Assembly: GCA_023052935.1 (NCBI GenBank)
Contig: CM041295.1
Span: 15,686,880-15,750,879 of the forward strand
Reading direction: 5' to 3'
Origin: Piezodorus guildinii
Taxonomy: Eukaryota; Arthropoda; Insecta; Hemiptera; Pentatomidae
DNA: 64,000 nt
This document shows positions 1 to 11,040 of this stretch, piece by piece. The notes below the pieces were generated by a model. The model was not told where the DNA came from, searched no databases, and saw nothing but the letters and a program-made list of their open reading frames with translations. Numbering within the stretch: the first letter of the stretch is position 1; each line of letters begins with the position of its first letter. A program made the position numbers and the translations under genes.

Positions 1-542
1 CATCTGAAAACGAGAGGTTTTGGTTTTTGTTTAATAGAAAGGACATTTTGTTCCCACGAGTATGGGGGTGTGAAAATACTACAGGTACTACCCCCTCTCC
101 CTGCAGTAGGCAATAAGGTACAATGGGGTGCGCCAGGTGCCCCAAGTGGGTCGATCAAAGACAGTGTATGTTTATACACCCCCTGCCATCCAGCCGCAGC
201 TCGAGCTCCCTCCACCTAGCTTGGGTGTATGAAAGGGTGGTCGCCAAATGACCAACCCCCCGCCTCTGTCGTCCGCGAGTCCCATCGGACTCCCCGGGGG
301 GCACCACTTGGAGGTGACAGTAGGCGTTGGTAGGGATAGGGAGGACTGGAAGTTTATCACAGCAGTGGGTAGGGCACTCTAGCTTGATAAATTTCACAAA
401 GAGTGGGGGAGATGCCCGCACCAATCTCCCTCTCTAGTCCTCCTGTTGCCCTACCCATTTACCCCCACCAAAGTTTAGTTTTTACGTTTTTTTTTTAAAT
501 TTGGTTATGAAAGTAGTTTTTTGCAGTAGGTCTTGGATTTTC
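1..542. other. Unclassified block left of the piggyBac relic
   Basis: The block around 150-470 is richer in G and C than its surroundings, with runs of CCCC and GGGG. It contains a weak imperfect inverted repeat (about 334-377 against 427-462). I recognise no protein in any frame. The missing end of the piggyBac element, or more of the Copia element, should lie here or further left, but I found no second copy of the piggyBac terminal motif. Confidence 0.3.
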
Positions 543-2201
543 TTATTGCTCACATGTTCCTCTGTATCCTGAAAAAATACAGAAATCAGTAAAGTCGACT
601 AAAATCTTTTCTGCAATGCTTCTAATATCATGTCTTAGGTTGGGAATACAAAGTCTATTTTTCACATGGTTGGCCACCAATTCCTCGCCTAGTTTTGTTA
701 AAAAGCCATATCGATCAAGTTTACTTTCCACCAGAACATTTTGGAGAATTACGTGGCTGTTTATAGCTGCTATATCGAGAATGCGGTAGAATATAGTAAG
801 AGGCCATCTTTTGCTTCTCCTCAAAGTAGAGTAGCACGCACAATTTTTATCGAGCGTATCTACTCCACCTTTCGTTGGGTTGTAGAAATCTATTATTTCT
901 GGCTTAGCATTCTCAAGAATGTGATTGACATGATGCATCAAAGACACTAGCACTACTGATTTATTTTTTTTCGGCATATGACTGACCAAAGGATTTCCTC
1001 CGCCAAAGCCAAAGAGTGAACTAAGGACTTCTCTTTCCTTATTTGGAAGAAACTTCTGGGGAATTTCACATTTGTTTTTCCTTAATGTTCCAACAAATTC
1101 TAACAAAGTTCATTCACTAATTCAATTGATGAAAACCAATTGTCAGCTGTCACGTTTCGGTTCGTTTTCGCAATGGGATCTATTAAAGAAAGTACTGTAA
1201 GTGTTGGGATGCTCAGATGTTTCGGGTTTTGTGTGGTTTGTTTACCTGTGTAAACAAACGCGTTTATTAAATAATTGGTTTGGGCGTCACAAAGGCAAAG
1301 TATTTTCAGCCCATACCTAGCTGGTTTACTTTTCATGTACATCCGGAAACGGCAGTGCCCTCGAAATGGAACAAGCATTTCATCAATTGTTAAAAATTCT
1401 GAAGGGGTATAGTTCTGCTTGCAATTATATATGAATAAATTGAAAATTTCTGATATGGCTACCAGCTTATCTCCTGAATTTAATCTTTCTTCCCTGGTTC
1501 TTTGGTTATCAAATCTTAGAACAGAGTTCAAAAATAAAAACCTTTCCTTACTCATAATTCCTCGGAAAACCGGCCTTCCAAAAACACTTGTAGAAAATAA
1601 TGAGTTCACATCTTCTCGTCCAGATTTGAAAACTCCACTTAGATATAAAATACCAAAAAAAAACCTTTATTTCATCCATATCGACATGGTACGAAAAAGA
1701 ATTATCCTTTTTATAGTTCATGGAAACATCAGTAATTTTCTCGTTTGTGTAATTCACAATTTTTTTGATAATATCATCATCCATTAAAATTGACCATGCT
1801 TCATACGGAGTTGCTGGGTTTTTTTCTTTTGCTGTTCCCTTTACCCCTGGAAGATGCAAAACGAGATTGCAGGACCTCGTCCTAGATGGGGTGGGAGGTG
1901 TTTTAGACCACTTATACGGGTTTTTCTTTTTCCTGCCGTAATAAAAATTTGAACAATGTTGTTCAATAATTACCTGGCTACCATCTTCTTCAACAAATTT
2001 AGATTCTGAATCACTTTCATCAATTTCTGAACTAGTTTCATGTTCTGTAAAAATCTAATCACCATCACTGTTATTACTTAGTATGTCGACATTTTCATCA
2101 TTGGCACCTTCTGGATCATTTTCACTATAATTACCATTTTTCAAAAATTCTGCCCAGTCTTTATAGTGCTTTCCTTCGACGTAGAAGCCTTTTTCTGTCA
2201 T
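543..2201 (-). pseudogene. piggyBac-family transposase, frameshifted and interrupted by stops
   Basis: A cut-and-paste DNA transposase (DDE_Tnp_1_7 type) read on the minus strand in pieces. An acidic N-terminal part (2201-2055, starting MTEKGFYVEGKHYKDW; an in-frame ATG at 2240 is also possible) is followed by a K/P-rich linker, then 1859-1548, 1609-1100 and 1106-543. The catalytic aspartates of this family are visible: the D of TIDEMLVPFRG (about 1400), the D of VTADNWFSS (about 1130) and the D of [17 protein letters not shown] (about 880). The pieces lie in different frames and are separated by a stop at 2055-2057 and frame changes near 1600 and 1105. The C-terminal cysteine-rich domain usual in the family is degraded beyond about 545. 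The total of about 560 codons fits the family. It is inactive as read, though homopolymer errors could account for some shifts. The family call is secure. Confidence 0.9.
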
Positions 2202-2235
2202 GATTAAAAAAAAAATTCGCTGACGGTTTTTGTTA

Positions 2236-2439
2236 CACAACTACTACTATGGGTCAAAAATGACCCAAAATATCTGATAAACCAAAAAGTAAACAACATT
2301 CAGTAACAGCTCAAAGCCAACTAACAGTTCACTTTGTAGTAGAATACCTAAAATACCGTGGCGCTATCTTTTGGAAATTTCACAAAACAAATAAATTATT
2401 GTTTTCGGTGGGTCACTTTTGACCCATGGTAGTGGTTAA
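2236..2439 (-). repeat. piggyBac 5' terminal and subterminal repeats with TTAA target site
   Basis: Read on the minus strand, TTAA (2436-2439) is followed directly by CCACTACCATGGGTCAAAAG. The GGGTCA-TGACCC palindrome that begins there recurs subterminally at about 2249-2264, next to CTACTACTATGGG. TTAA is the obligate target of piggyBac elements. The transposase reading frame begins just downstream. The partner end was not found in the window. Confidence 0.75.
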
Positions 2440-3211
2440 AGGTTAACATTATTTTGTTTAGAACTGCTTTTGAATTTTAGTTTTAGACATTTCGGGACTA
2501 AGTGTCTGGTGTCACCGCATTCGAAACATTTCCTGACGGAATGTCCACTTTTAGGGTGTGATATAAATGATGCTTCGTCGTTAATGGTGCCTTGCATATT
2601 CATTTTGAGTTCTGCATCTAAAAGCCTTGATTTTACAAAGTCCACAGTGAGCTCCGTATCCATTGCTTCCAACACTGTCACAATATGTTCATATTTATCG
2701 GGAAGAGTTAATAATAAGTGACAGACCTGATCATCTTCTGCCATCTTGGATCCCATAGATTCAAGGTCTCTGACTAGAGCATCAAATTTATTAAAATGGT
2801 CTTGCAGACTCATAGAGTGCACTTTAATGTTAACAATTTCTTCCGAAAGAGTTTAGATATTGTACTCTTCCGTTCAAACACATTACTAAGTGATTTCATC
2901 ATTTCCTTGGCTGATTCAGCGCCTAGAATGTAGTCTATATGACAATCAGTAACACAATTTATAATTACATTTATTGCCTTTTTATCCATAGACTTCTTCT
3001 GGTTGGTGTCGGACTTCCAATCATCTTCAATCATATCTTGGAACCCATTCTCATCCAGTAAAGTGGTGACAAGGAACTTCCAGTTTTTAAAATTTGTATC
3101 TGTTAGTTGGGGAAAGATCGTTACGTAGTTTTGTTGGCGCCCATAGTTCTCAATGGATACGACGGATTTTTCAGTCTCAATCACACGATTCACAACCCCG
3201 GTACTTTTCAC
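2436..3211 (-). pseudogene. Copia retrotransposon gag, interrupted by the piggyBac insertion
   Basis: The gag of a Ty1/Copia LTR retrotransposon, which packages the element's RNA. The first part (3211-2810, starting MKSTGVVNRVIETEKS) has the usual Copia pattern of a conserved W in NFKNWKFLV, acidic stretches and a segment before SKLFRKKLLTL. A one-base shift near 2820 moves to the second part (2822-2436). That part ends with a CCHC zinc knuckle, CFECGDTRHLVPKC, which fits CX2CX4HX4C exactly. The frame then stops at a TAA formed by the TTAA where piggyBac has inserted. The protease, integrase and RT should lie left of the piggyBac and are not visible here. Upstream on the same strand are a primer binding site and an LTR, so the 5' part of the element is intact in layout. 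Confidence 0.85.
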
Positions 3212-3236
3212 GATTATAACACGGCACTACGTACTT

Positions 3237-3250
3237 CTGGGCCCATAACC
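3237..3250 (-). promoter_or_regulatory. Copia primer binding site
   Basis: The minus strand reads GGTTATGGGCCCAG directly after the LTR end. This is the sequence found at this place in insect Copia elements, which are primed by an internal part of initiator methionine tRNA. It fixes the LTR boundary at 3251. Confidence 0.7.
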
Positions 3251-3420
3251 TGTCAAATTATATGATTCAGGTAAGGGAAAAACAAAAGACAAAAAACTAG
3301 CGGCGCACAGCCAGCACAACACACACACATTCAGGGGGAACAACTTTATTACTACTGTTATATAAACTCCCGCCTAACCATGGGTGCCTACATCAACCAA
3401 AGAGATACAATATTTCAACA
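3251..3420 (-). mobile_element. Copia 5' LTR (about 170 bp)
   Basis: On the minus strand it starts TGTTGAAATATTG and ends TTTGACA, the TG...CA ends expected of an LTR. Inside are TATATAA (about 3358-3364), a likely promoter, and AATAAAG (about 3346-3352), a likely polyadenylation signal. It abuts the duplicated segment at 3421 (AACAC...), where copy B reads on without an LTR. Copia therefore inserted into copy A of that segment. Confidence 0.7.
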
Positions 3421-5269
3421 AACACAAGGTTTTATAAACTGTTTTTCTGTATTTAAGTATTATTTTTAAATTTTCAAAAAGTCATATTTGATTCAACCTT
3501 TTTATACATATTTTTTTTCTTATAAGTAGAATGTATTTTCAGGATAATACCTGGTGGTATGGAAATTTAGCTAGTGACAGAGATTGTTCTTTTAAGTTTA
3601 AAAAGTTTCATGTGAGACAATATTGTAATTCATCATTATTTCATGAAAGCTTGTTAAATAAGTGAGTATCATTATGATTATTTTTTTCAAATTATATTTT
3701 ATACTGTAAAAATCATAGTCTATGTTTACATTCAGCAATAAAACAATAGGTACTTTGTTTTTTCCATGTTAATCGCATTGGGGATTGTAATTGTTTTATT
3801 TCAAAATTAAAATTCACAGTATTTCATATACAGGTAAGTTAAAGTAAAAAAATGCCATATTACCTATGTGAAGTAAATAATTGAATTAATTCTGTAAGAG
3901 CTCAGGTCATAAATGGCAGATTCTTTTAGAATTATCTGTCTCTTCCTTGCAGTACTTTTTTGGAAAAAGATACTTAAGATTTGTTTGCTGTCAGATACTA
4001 ATTTAAGGCTCGAATATCCCATTCTGTGAAGCTTCCATTTATTCAGTCCTCACATTTGAAAAACCCTCATATTTTTACAACAGGATCATTCAGTAAGAAA
4101 TTAGTAACCCTCTCAATAGGTTTCCTCAATTCTTTGTAAATGAAATGTTATGTTGTAAGAATTATATTTTATATTTATTGTATTAATTTTAAATGATGAA
4201 ATAATCTAAAATTACGAAATACATGTACATTTTAAAAATGAATTAAGAAAATGTTTATAAATACAATAGAATTTTATTAATTAATCAAAATAAGCTCCTG
4301 GGCTTCTTTATGATTCCTTCAATGAAACAAATATATTTTTTATTTTCCTTCTCAAAGAAATATGACTTCGATTCAGTTATACAACCAGGTATGTATGGGT
4401 TTGGCATGTTCTAATCATGTTATGAAAATGAAGCATGAAAATCATGTTCTATATCAAAGACAGATAAATCGTTGCTGACAGGAAAACTTTTAAAAATCGT
4501 TTGTTGCTTTGCTAGATATAATAAATAAATAAATTTAGAAGTTTCATCATTGAAGGATGTAGGGTTCAAAAGTGTTTCAAGTATATAGCTCTGTGTAAAT
4601 TTTTATATTCATGTATTTTCTACATTTTAAAGTATGTTATGAGCTAGCAGTTTTTATTAATATTAGGGAATAAAAAGCTATTGGTTTGAAAACATCTCTG
4701 TTTTCGATAATTGTCTATTTTTAAAAGTGCTTTTGGTTATTTTTGCTAAAATCTTAGTCATTTTTTCAGGTTTGAGTTCACTGTTTTAGATCGTTACCAA
4801 TCAGTCTTATCCCACCTATTAATTCCCAAAGATGAAATCAATTTCATTACTCAATCTAAAAGTGCCAAATTTATTTAATGTAATTATTCAAGAGCAGAAA
4901 TATTCAAAAAGAAATATGCAGAGAGGCAAACAAGTGGAGCCTTGCGTTTTAAACATAAAGCTTGGAAGCTTCTTTCAAAAACTGAAACTATACTTGACCT
5001 TTTATCAATGCCATTTTGGATTAGCAGTGGAACTTGTTTAGGTAAATTTTAACAATTATATAATTACTATTTGGAAAATTATATCTATGTATGCCACACC
5101 CACATACTTCGTAACTGTCAGTTAGTGCTCACAACTAGCAAATGTACTAAGTTAGGTATAAGAGAGAATTTTGTTTGCAAGCATAAGCATTAGTGTTAAA
5201 GGCTGGTTTTGTTACAATAGGCAAAGGTATGATTATATCATATATATAAAACTTAACTTTTTTATGGGA

Positions 5270-5458
5270 GAAGTTAGTTCAAGTTACAGTCAAAAGAACA
5301 CACAATTAAGTATAAACTTAATTTACTGGTGCTGAGGTTTCGCCCTAAATTATAGGCCTTCTTCAGGGCAATTGAAGGAGTAGGCGTCACAATTAAGTTA
5401 AGTTTTAAATTAAGTTTATGCTTAATTGTGTGTTCTTTTGACTGCATCCTGAACTAAC
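5270..5458. mobile_element. Small inverted-repeat element with a hammerhead-like core, copy A
   Basis: Arms of about 53 bp (AGTTAGTTCAAGTTACAGTC on the left, the complement of GACTGCATCCTGAACTAACT on the right) enclose about 80 bp. Within the core, on the minus strand at 5366-5338, is CTGAAGA, one extra base, a 17-nt hairpin and GAAA. It lies in the intron between the second and third fukutin exons. It looks like a short non-autonomous element, possibly derived from PLE ends. Confidence 0.5.
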
Positions 5459-5529
5459 TTTTCCTTAATTTTTTTAAATTTTATCTGACAAAACATACAT
5501 ATTATCAATGGTTGACTTGAAGTACAAAT

Positions 5530-5695
5530 GAAGAAGAAGTTGGTTGGAGGTGCAGTCATATAAACATTTCAATTAAGGAAATCTAATTTAATTAGGTTAA
5601 AGTTGGTTATTTTGTTAATTTAATTATTATAATTTAGGTTCGCTTAATTGAAGTATTTATATGACCAACCCCCCCTCTCCCCACAACCAACTTCT
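5530..5695. mobile_element. MITE-like element of about 166 bp, copy A
   Basis: Terminal inverted repeats of about 45 bp: GAAGAAGTTGGTTGGAGG on the left and CCACAACCAACTTCTTC on the right, continuing inward with CATATAAA...TTTATATG and CAATTAAG...CTTAATTG. There is no coding capacity. It lies in the same fukutin intron. Confidence 0.55.
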
Positions 5696-5911
5696 TCAAA
5701 AATTATCAACAGTTGCTGTTTTCAAATTAGTTTTTGTAACAAAATAAATAGTTGAAAAAAACAAAACAACTTTAGGTCATGAGAATAGTTGTAAGAAAAA
5801 CAGTAGCTTTATTATTATAGGAATTAAAATGTAGTTATTTAAAATATGTATATAGTAAATACAATAAAAAATTAGACAGCCTCAGTTGGTAAAACTGTTT
5901 AATATCAAGTT

Positions 5912-6760
5912 CGTATTGAATTGGGGTGTGGCTGGGTAGGTCTAAGAGTCATTTTCGAAGAGCACGGACTTTATTGCATCAGTTAAATGGTACATTATTA
6001 GCATTTTAAATATCAATATAAATTAATTTTAATATGAGATATATAGTTAATTCATACTTAGAAATTATGATATAAAAGGATATTAATAATAGGAAGGAAT
6101 TAGACATTTTCTTTTGCTAATGTAGAATGTATAGATTAGTTACATAATATCTTCTTTTTAAACTGGTTTTACCAAGTAAATAATCATGAAAAATATTGTA
6201 AGTTCTTTTTATTTCAGTTACTAATTAGTTTATCACAAAATAAATTTGTATTGAATTAGGGTGTGGCTGGGTAGGTCTATGAGTCATTTTTGAAGAGCAC
6301 GGACTTCATTGCATCAGTTAAATGGTACATTATTAGCATTTTAAATATCACTATAAATTAATTTTAATATGAGATATTTAGTTAATTCATACTTAGAAAT
6401 TATGATATAATATAAAAGAATATTAATAATAGGAAGGAATTAGACATTTTGTTTAGCTAATGTTGAATGTATAGATTAGTTACATAATATCTTCTTTTTA
6501 AACTGGTTTTACCAAGTAAATAATCATGAAAAATATTGTAAGTTCTTTTTATTTCAGTTACTAATTAGTTTATATCAAAATAAATTTGTATTGAATTAGG
6601 GTGTGGCTGGGTAGGTCTATGAGTCATTTTTGAAGAGCACGGACTTCATTGCATCAGTTAAATGGTACATAGATTAGTTCCATAATTTCTTCTTTTTAAA
6701 CTGGTTTTAACAAGTAAATAATCATGAAAAATATTGTAAAGTTTATCTTAAAATAAATTG
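5912..6760. repeat. Tandem repeat, about 340-bp unit, 2.5 copies, copy A
   Basis: Units begin GTATTGAATTRGGGTGTGGC at about 5912, 6248 and 6588, so the spacing is 336 and 340 bp. Each holds AAGAGCACGGACTT and ends near TTTCAGTTACTAATTAG. The third unit has an internal deletion of about 180 bp. It is intronic and has no ORF. Confidence 0.85.
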
Positions 6761-7920
6761 TCTGGCTAAATATATTGATATTTATTGAATTATTATTTAA
6801 TGTAGATAAAAAAGGAAAAAAATAGTTATACCGCCTTCTGACTTGAACAACTAGATTTAAAAAATGTTCACTTGTGAAAATCTAAATTCAAATAGTTGTA
6901 ACTTTTTATTTTATAATTTTTTGTTAACTTAATGCGTTTTAGGCCGGAAAATGGTCCAAATTATTTTGTTAGCTTTTTAGGGCGTAAAAGAGTTCAAATT
7001 ATTTTAAACCCTATTTCGGAATGTTTGAATTTCTGAGGCCCTTAAAAGTTTATTCTAAAAGTTTTAGCAAATACCTTCTGTGGGATTTTGAATCCATTTT
7101 GCTGACAAACAGTTATTGCTCATATTATAATACACTATAACATTGATTCATTTCTACCCATTTATTATTATCAATAAAAGAAAAGGTTATGCAGGATTAT
7201 TGTTAGTTTTTTTTACTTCTTTTTTATTTTATTTTTTAAATTATATTAGAAATAATTTATTTGTTGTGATTTTCAGGTTTTTTTCGTGAGTGTGATATAA
7301 TATCTTATAGCAAAGATGTTGATATAGGGATAAATGCCCAAGATTATGACGAAAGGATAATATTACATATGGAGGCTCATGGTCTGATCCTAAAACACTG
7401 GTTTGGGCAACCTAATGATTCTTTGGAATTTTCATTTTTTGACAATAGAGGGGTGAAACTTGATATATATTTTTTTTTATGAAGAGAATAATCATGTTTG
7501 GAATGGAGGAACGCAATTAAGAACAGGAAAAAAGTTCAAGTAATTATAGAAAACTATAAATATTTATTTTAAAATCAATTTTGTCAGTTTGTATTTGAAT
7601 GATTATATAAACAGTCTACTTTTTATTTCACTTTATATATATAAATAAAATATTTAGTAATGGAAATGGTTGTGATCCTGAAAAAATTTTAAAACTCACG
7701 TTTTTAGTGAAGTATATGTTTTAAGGCCCCCTTAGTCTCAATAACCAAGTTTACAAAATGGTGTGTATGTTATTAGTAGGGATATGATTCTCATGTAATT
7801 ATAAATGCCAAATATGCAAATATGCAAATATATAATATGTATTGATTGTGATGTAAATATGGAAATAATTATGTAAAATTAGTGAAATATGTAAATAGTA
7901 AATAGCCTTCTATAACATTC

Positions 7921-8511
7921 TATACTCTCATTTTTTTTTTATTACAATACAAAAGCAGTTTTATTTTAAACATAAAAATACTAAAACAACAAATTCTTTA
8001 ATCAGTGTAAGGAAAACAGTTTAAAACTGATGAGATTTTCAAACGTAAAACTACATCTATTGGGCCTTAGTATCGACCAAATTGGCCCTTCCTTGATATT
8101 TTCTCGTATGTTTGCAAGAGTTTCAATCGCTTGACATAAATCTGTATAAAAGAGGGAACTTACTGTCTCCGCTTGAGGTAGATGGTGTGATGAAACTTTG
8201 CTTCAATTTTGACTTTTTCTCTTTGTTAGATCCTCTGCCAATATGTTGGGTCACTATAAATCGTTGTGTAGCGGATACGGCCTTCTCACAGCAGGAACAA
8301 TATAAAATGTCTCTATCACCTCTGAATATTTAATTTAGAAACTCGCGAAGATATTTTAAAACTTGTTCTTTTTTGTTGTTTTTTGCGACTTATCCTCTTC
8401 TGACAAAAATGAAAATGGAATAAATCATAAAATATAATTTTCAAATCGTGTTTGGCAAGAGTGGCACGTTACGACTCACAGATGAACACTAAATAACAAA
8501 TAGGTTTGGTT
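7921..8511 (-). pseudogene. Copy-A-specific block with a BED/CGGBP1-like zinc-finger remnant
   Basis: This block is absent from copy B, which passes from CATTCTATAACA straight to GGTTCTGTTTATTC. On the minus strand about 8340-8110 reads RDILYCSCCEKAVSATQR then KKSKLKQSFITPSTSSG, in more than one frame and with stops. The CxxC spacing followed by an H-containing stretch resembles the zinc fingers of hAT-type transposases and their CGGBP1-like relatives. No catalytic domain is seen. Either it inserted into copy A or copy B lost it; I did not find a clear target-site duplication. Confidence 0.35.
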
Positions 8512-8896
8512 CTGTTTATTCAGAGCCAAAATAAAGGTAGATGGAATCTCAGAATTGTTTTGTAGGGTTTGGTTCTAAGAAGCAATTAGTAGCTGCAAAA
8601 GAAAGGCCAATTCTAGAGAAGTTTTTTCTTCATGCACTCGTAATTCAGATTTGTTGCAAAGAAATATAAAAATGAACAAATATGGAGTAAAATATGTAGA
8701 AATTCGCAAAGTATGTATGTATTACATAAAGAAATATCTAAATTTGAATTGGATTATATTGATCCCAATTGGTTAAAACACTTACTATGATTTATTACAA
8801 GGTGATATTGAAGTCAGGAGCCAATATGTATTTACATAGGAATCATAGCCCTAGTTATTAGTCTTACTCAAAAGTAGAAAGCTGAATAAAACTGAA

Positions 8897-8942
8897 ATTA
8901 CATAATCGAAGTTAGGTATACACCTAACTTCGATTATGTAAT
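8897..8942. repeat. Perfect 21-bp-arm hairpin, copy A
   Basis: ATTACATAATCGAAGTTAGG(T) is followed by the loop ATAC and then its exact complement, giving 21 matched pairs. It is conserved without change in copy B (24068-24113). It has no T-run, so it does not look like a terminator, and no element boundaries are visible around it. Confidence 0.8.
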
Positions 8943-9031
8943 TCGGGATGATAATAGAAAATTTTTGCCAAAATCTACTTACTGGGGGAGTATTACTTAA
9001 TACTTTTGATTTTAAACATTTTTATAATTTA

Positions 9032-10030
9032 TTGGGTTGTCCGAAAAGTTCGTAGAAATTTTTAAAATAAAATTTTATTTTTTCTATAAAAATAAATCAA
9101 AAAGCTAATTATTATTTATATGCCTTTAATCCTCATGTAATTAACTATGTTTACACACTGAATTTGTCTTTATTGCGGCTCAGTAGTGTAGTTTATTGCA
9201 AACCAACATGAGTAACGATTCAGTTCATTTTCGGCATATTATGCTGATCTTTTTTAAAAAAGGGAAAAACGCAGCCCAAACTGCAAGAAAGATTTGTGCC
9301 GTGTATGGTTCAGAAGTGGTTTTCGCAGTTTAGTTCAGGAGATTTCAATTTGAAGACCAACCCCGGGCTGGCCGGAGTTCAACTCTTTACATCTGGGATA
9401 TTATGATTGTCATAGCAAACAATCTATGAAATACTGTTCGTGAGATAGCTGTGGAGTTAAGAGCCTGCAAATCAACTGTTTTTGGTCATCTAAAGAAGGC
9501 CGGGTACGTCTGCCGTTACGACCTTTGGTTTCCCCATGAGTTCAGTGAAAAGAACTTTATTAAAAGGATTTCATGTTGTGATTTGCTGCTGGAAAAATGT
9601 GGAGGATCCATTTTTGAAACAAGTTGTTACTGGTGACAAAAATGGATTCCCTACATCAACACCAGCCAAAAAAAATCTTGGGGGTTGCCTGGAACGACGC
9701 CGCTCACAACACCAAAGGCCGGCTTGCATCCAAGAAAGGTGATGCTCTTGGTATACGTGATGTATTTGGTAGGATTGGAAGGAACCCATACATTTTAAGC
9801 TCCTTCCAAAAAACTAAACTATAAATACGGACTTTTACTGCACCCAGTTAGATCAATTGAAATGGCCAGAGTTGGCAAATCAGAGAGGAATGCTATTCCA
9901 CGAAAACAACCCTTGGCCCCATGTCTCTTTAAGGACTCGGCAAAAGTTATTAAGCTTCAGATGAGAGGTTTTACATCACCCGCCATACTCTCCTGACATT
10001 GCTCCTTCGACTGCTCGCCTTTAAATTTTG
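9032..10030 (+). pseudogene. mariner transposon relic with 5' terminal repeat, copy A
   Basis: The 5' inverted repeat TTGGGTTGTCCGAAAAGTTC at 9032 follows a TA, the mariner target. An ATG at 9208 opens MSNDSVHFRHIMLIFFKKGK. It continues through the N-terminal helix-turn-helix (KWFSQFSSGDFN, REIAVELRACKSTVFGHLKK, SEKNFIKRI, VVTGDKNG) to HENNPWPHV and HPPYSPDIAPS near the C-terminus. Reading requires several frame changes, and stops occur near 9400-9430 and 9640. The acidic residue after VTG (usually DE) reads DK here. The 3' inverted repeat is missing: the sequence runs into non-mariner DNA after about 10030. It is a dead Tc1/mariner copy, shared with copy B. Confidence 0.85.
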
Positions 10031-10394
10031 CTTTTAATGTACAGGAAATATGTCAAAATTTAATGTTTTATGACTCAAAATTACATAATACTATTAAACA
10101 ATCACATGTTATCTAAATGGTTATAAATTGTAGTTTGATGGATGTCTGCATCTAATCCCAAGTCATTCTCAACTTTGACGTAGACAGGCAGACCATGCTG
10201 ATGTATTTTAAAGGAAATTGCTAAGTTAATAAAAATATTAATTTATCATTATTGCTGACAGTTATAGGACATACAATTTTAGAAGTTAAAATGATTTTAT
10301 TTTGAAATGGAAGCATTATATTAATTATTAGGAATAGTGAATTGATGTTTTTAAATTCTTCCATGAATTATTTTAACCCATAGATTTACATGTT

Positions 10395-11040
10395 TTGGGG
10401 TTCTTTCACTATCTTCTCGTCCCGTCTCAACATTCTGTACCGTTTCTATCTATTAATGATCTTATGACCTTCCGGTCCTGCTGTTTTCTCCTAGAACTAT
10501 TTCCCTGCATAACTTCAATACCCTTCCCTCTGAAATCTTGGTGCCTTATGTTGAAACTATCCAATGGGACGCAATATATTCCCTCAGAACCATAGATTTC
10601 ATGGTTGTAACCCTTACCTGCCACCTCCACAATGTCCTAGGCCGCCATGCTCCCTCCATTACAAAGAAAATCTGACACCCTTCTGCCCCTTGGTTGATAC
10701 CTGCAATAAAGGAATGCATGAGGAGCAGGGGATGCTGCAAAGAGGAGATTTAGGCACACCCGTGTTATAGATTATTCCACCTTTTAACCTGAGAGTCAAT
10801 TCCCAGTATATGATAGGCCAAGCTAAATCCCAATATTTTCAGCAGTCCCTATGTTACGCTTCCAGCTCCAAAGCCGAATGGGCAATCCTGCGTCTGCAAA
10901 CTGTCCTTAGGAAAACACACCCATAACCAAGCTATCAGTATTTCCAATGATGATCTCAATACCCACTTTACCTCCCGTTCCTCTCATTTCTCAAATCAGA
11001 TGACGATGCAGAAGCCCATGCGCCATTTCAATCCGGATTC
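10395..11040 (+). pseudogene. Non-LTR retrotransposon fragment (linker between endonuclease and RT), copy A
   Basis: Across frames the plus strand reads RHAPSITKK, HPSAPWLIPAIKECMRSR, then QSMIGQAKSQYFQQSL-like and SKAEWAIL. This is the arrangement between the endonuclease and reverse transcriptase domains of many LINEs (a basic segment, APWLTPEIK, then RDY-like helices). No catalytic motifs are present. It has many stops. The clade cannot be assigned. Copy B has the same fragment. Confidence 0.5.

Larger units (their letters stand above)
3543..7539 (+). pseudogene. FKTN: Fukutin-like gene fragment, copy A (three exons)
   Basis: Fukutin is a Golgi enzyme of the LicD-like fold. It adds ribitol phosphate from CDP-ribitol to the O-mannosyl glycan of alpha-dystroglycan. 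Three exons with correct splice borders are seen: 3543-3661 (starts DNTWWYGNLASDRDCS), 4770-5041 (contains LLIPKDEINF and ends PFWISSGTCLG) and 7277-7539 (FFRECDIISYSKDVDIGI, then DSLEFSF, KLDIYFF, WNGGTQLRTGKKFK). The phases join cleanly (2, then 1). The DVD of SKDVDIG corresponds to the family's metal-binding motif. Two lesions break it: an in-frame TAA at 4876-4878, where human fukutin has the E of RFIEC, and one T too many in the run at 7471-7478, which shifts the frame before EENNHVWNGG. Exons for the N-terminus and for the final roughly 70 residues are not in the window. The identification is firm; function as a gene is doubtful. Confidence 0.85.

Noticed and set aside
4358..4388. A 31-nt AG...GT bounded segment (AAATATGACTTCGATTCAGT...) as an extra fukutin exon
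   Set aside because: Including it would put the next exon in a frame with an immediate TGA, while joining 3661 directly to 4770 keeps the fukutin frame and alignment.
4832..5041. ORF MKSISLLNLKVPNLF... as a separate small protein (also in copy B)
   Set aside because: It is another frame of the fukutin exon 4770-5041.
5912..6760. CRISPR-like array
   Set aside because: The repeats are about 340 bp with no short repeat-spacer pattern, in a eukaryotic intron.
10395..10770. Four overlapping short ORFs on both strands as genes
   Set aside because: They are frames of a decayed LINE fragment, and none matches a known small protein.
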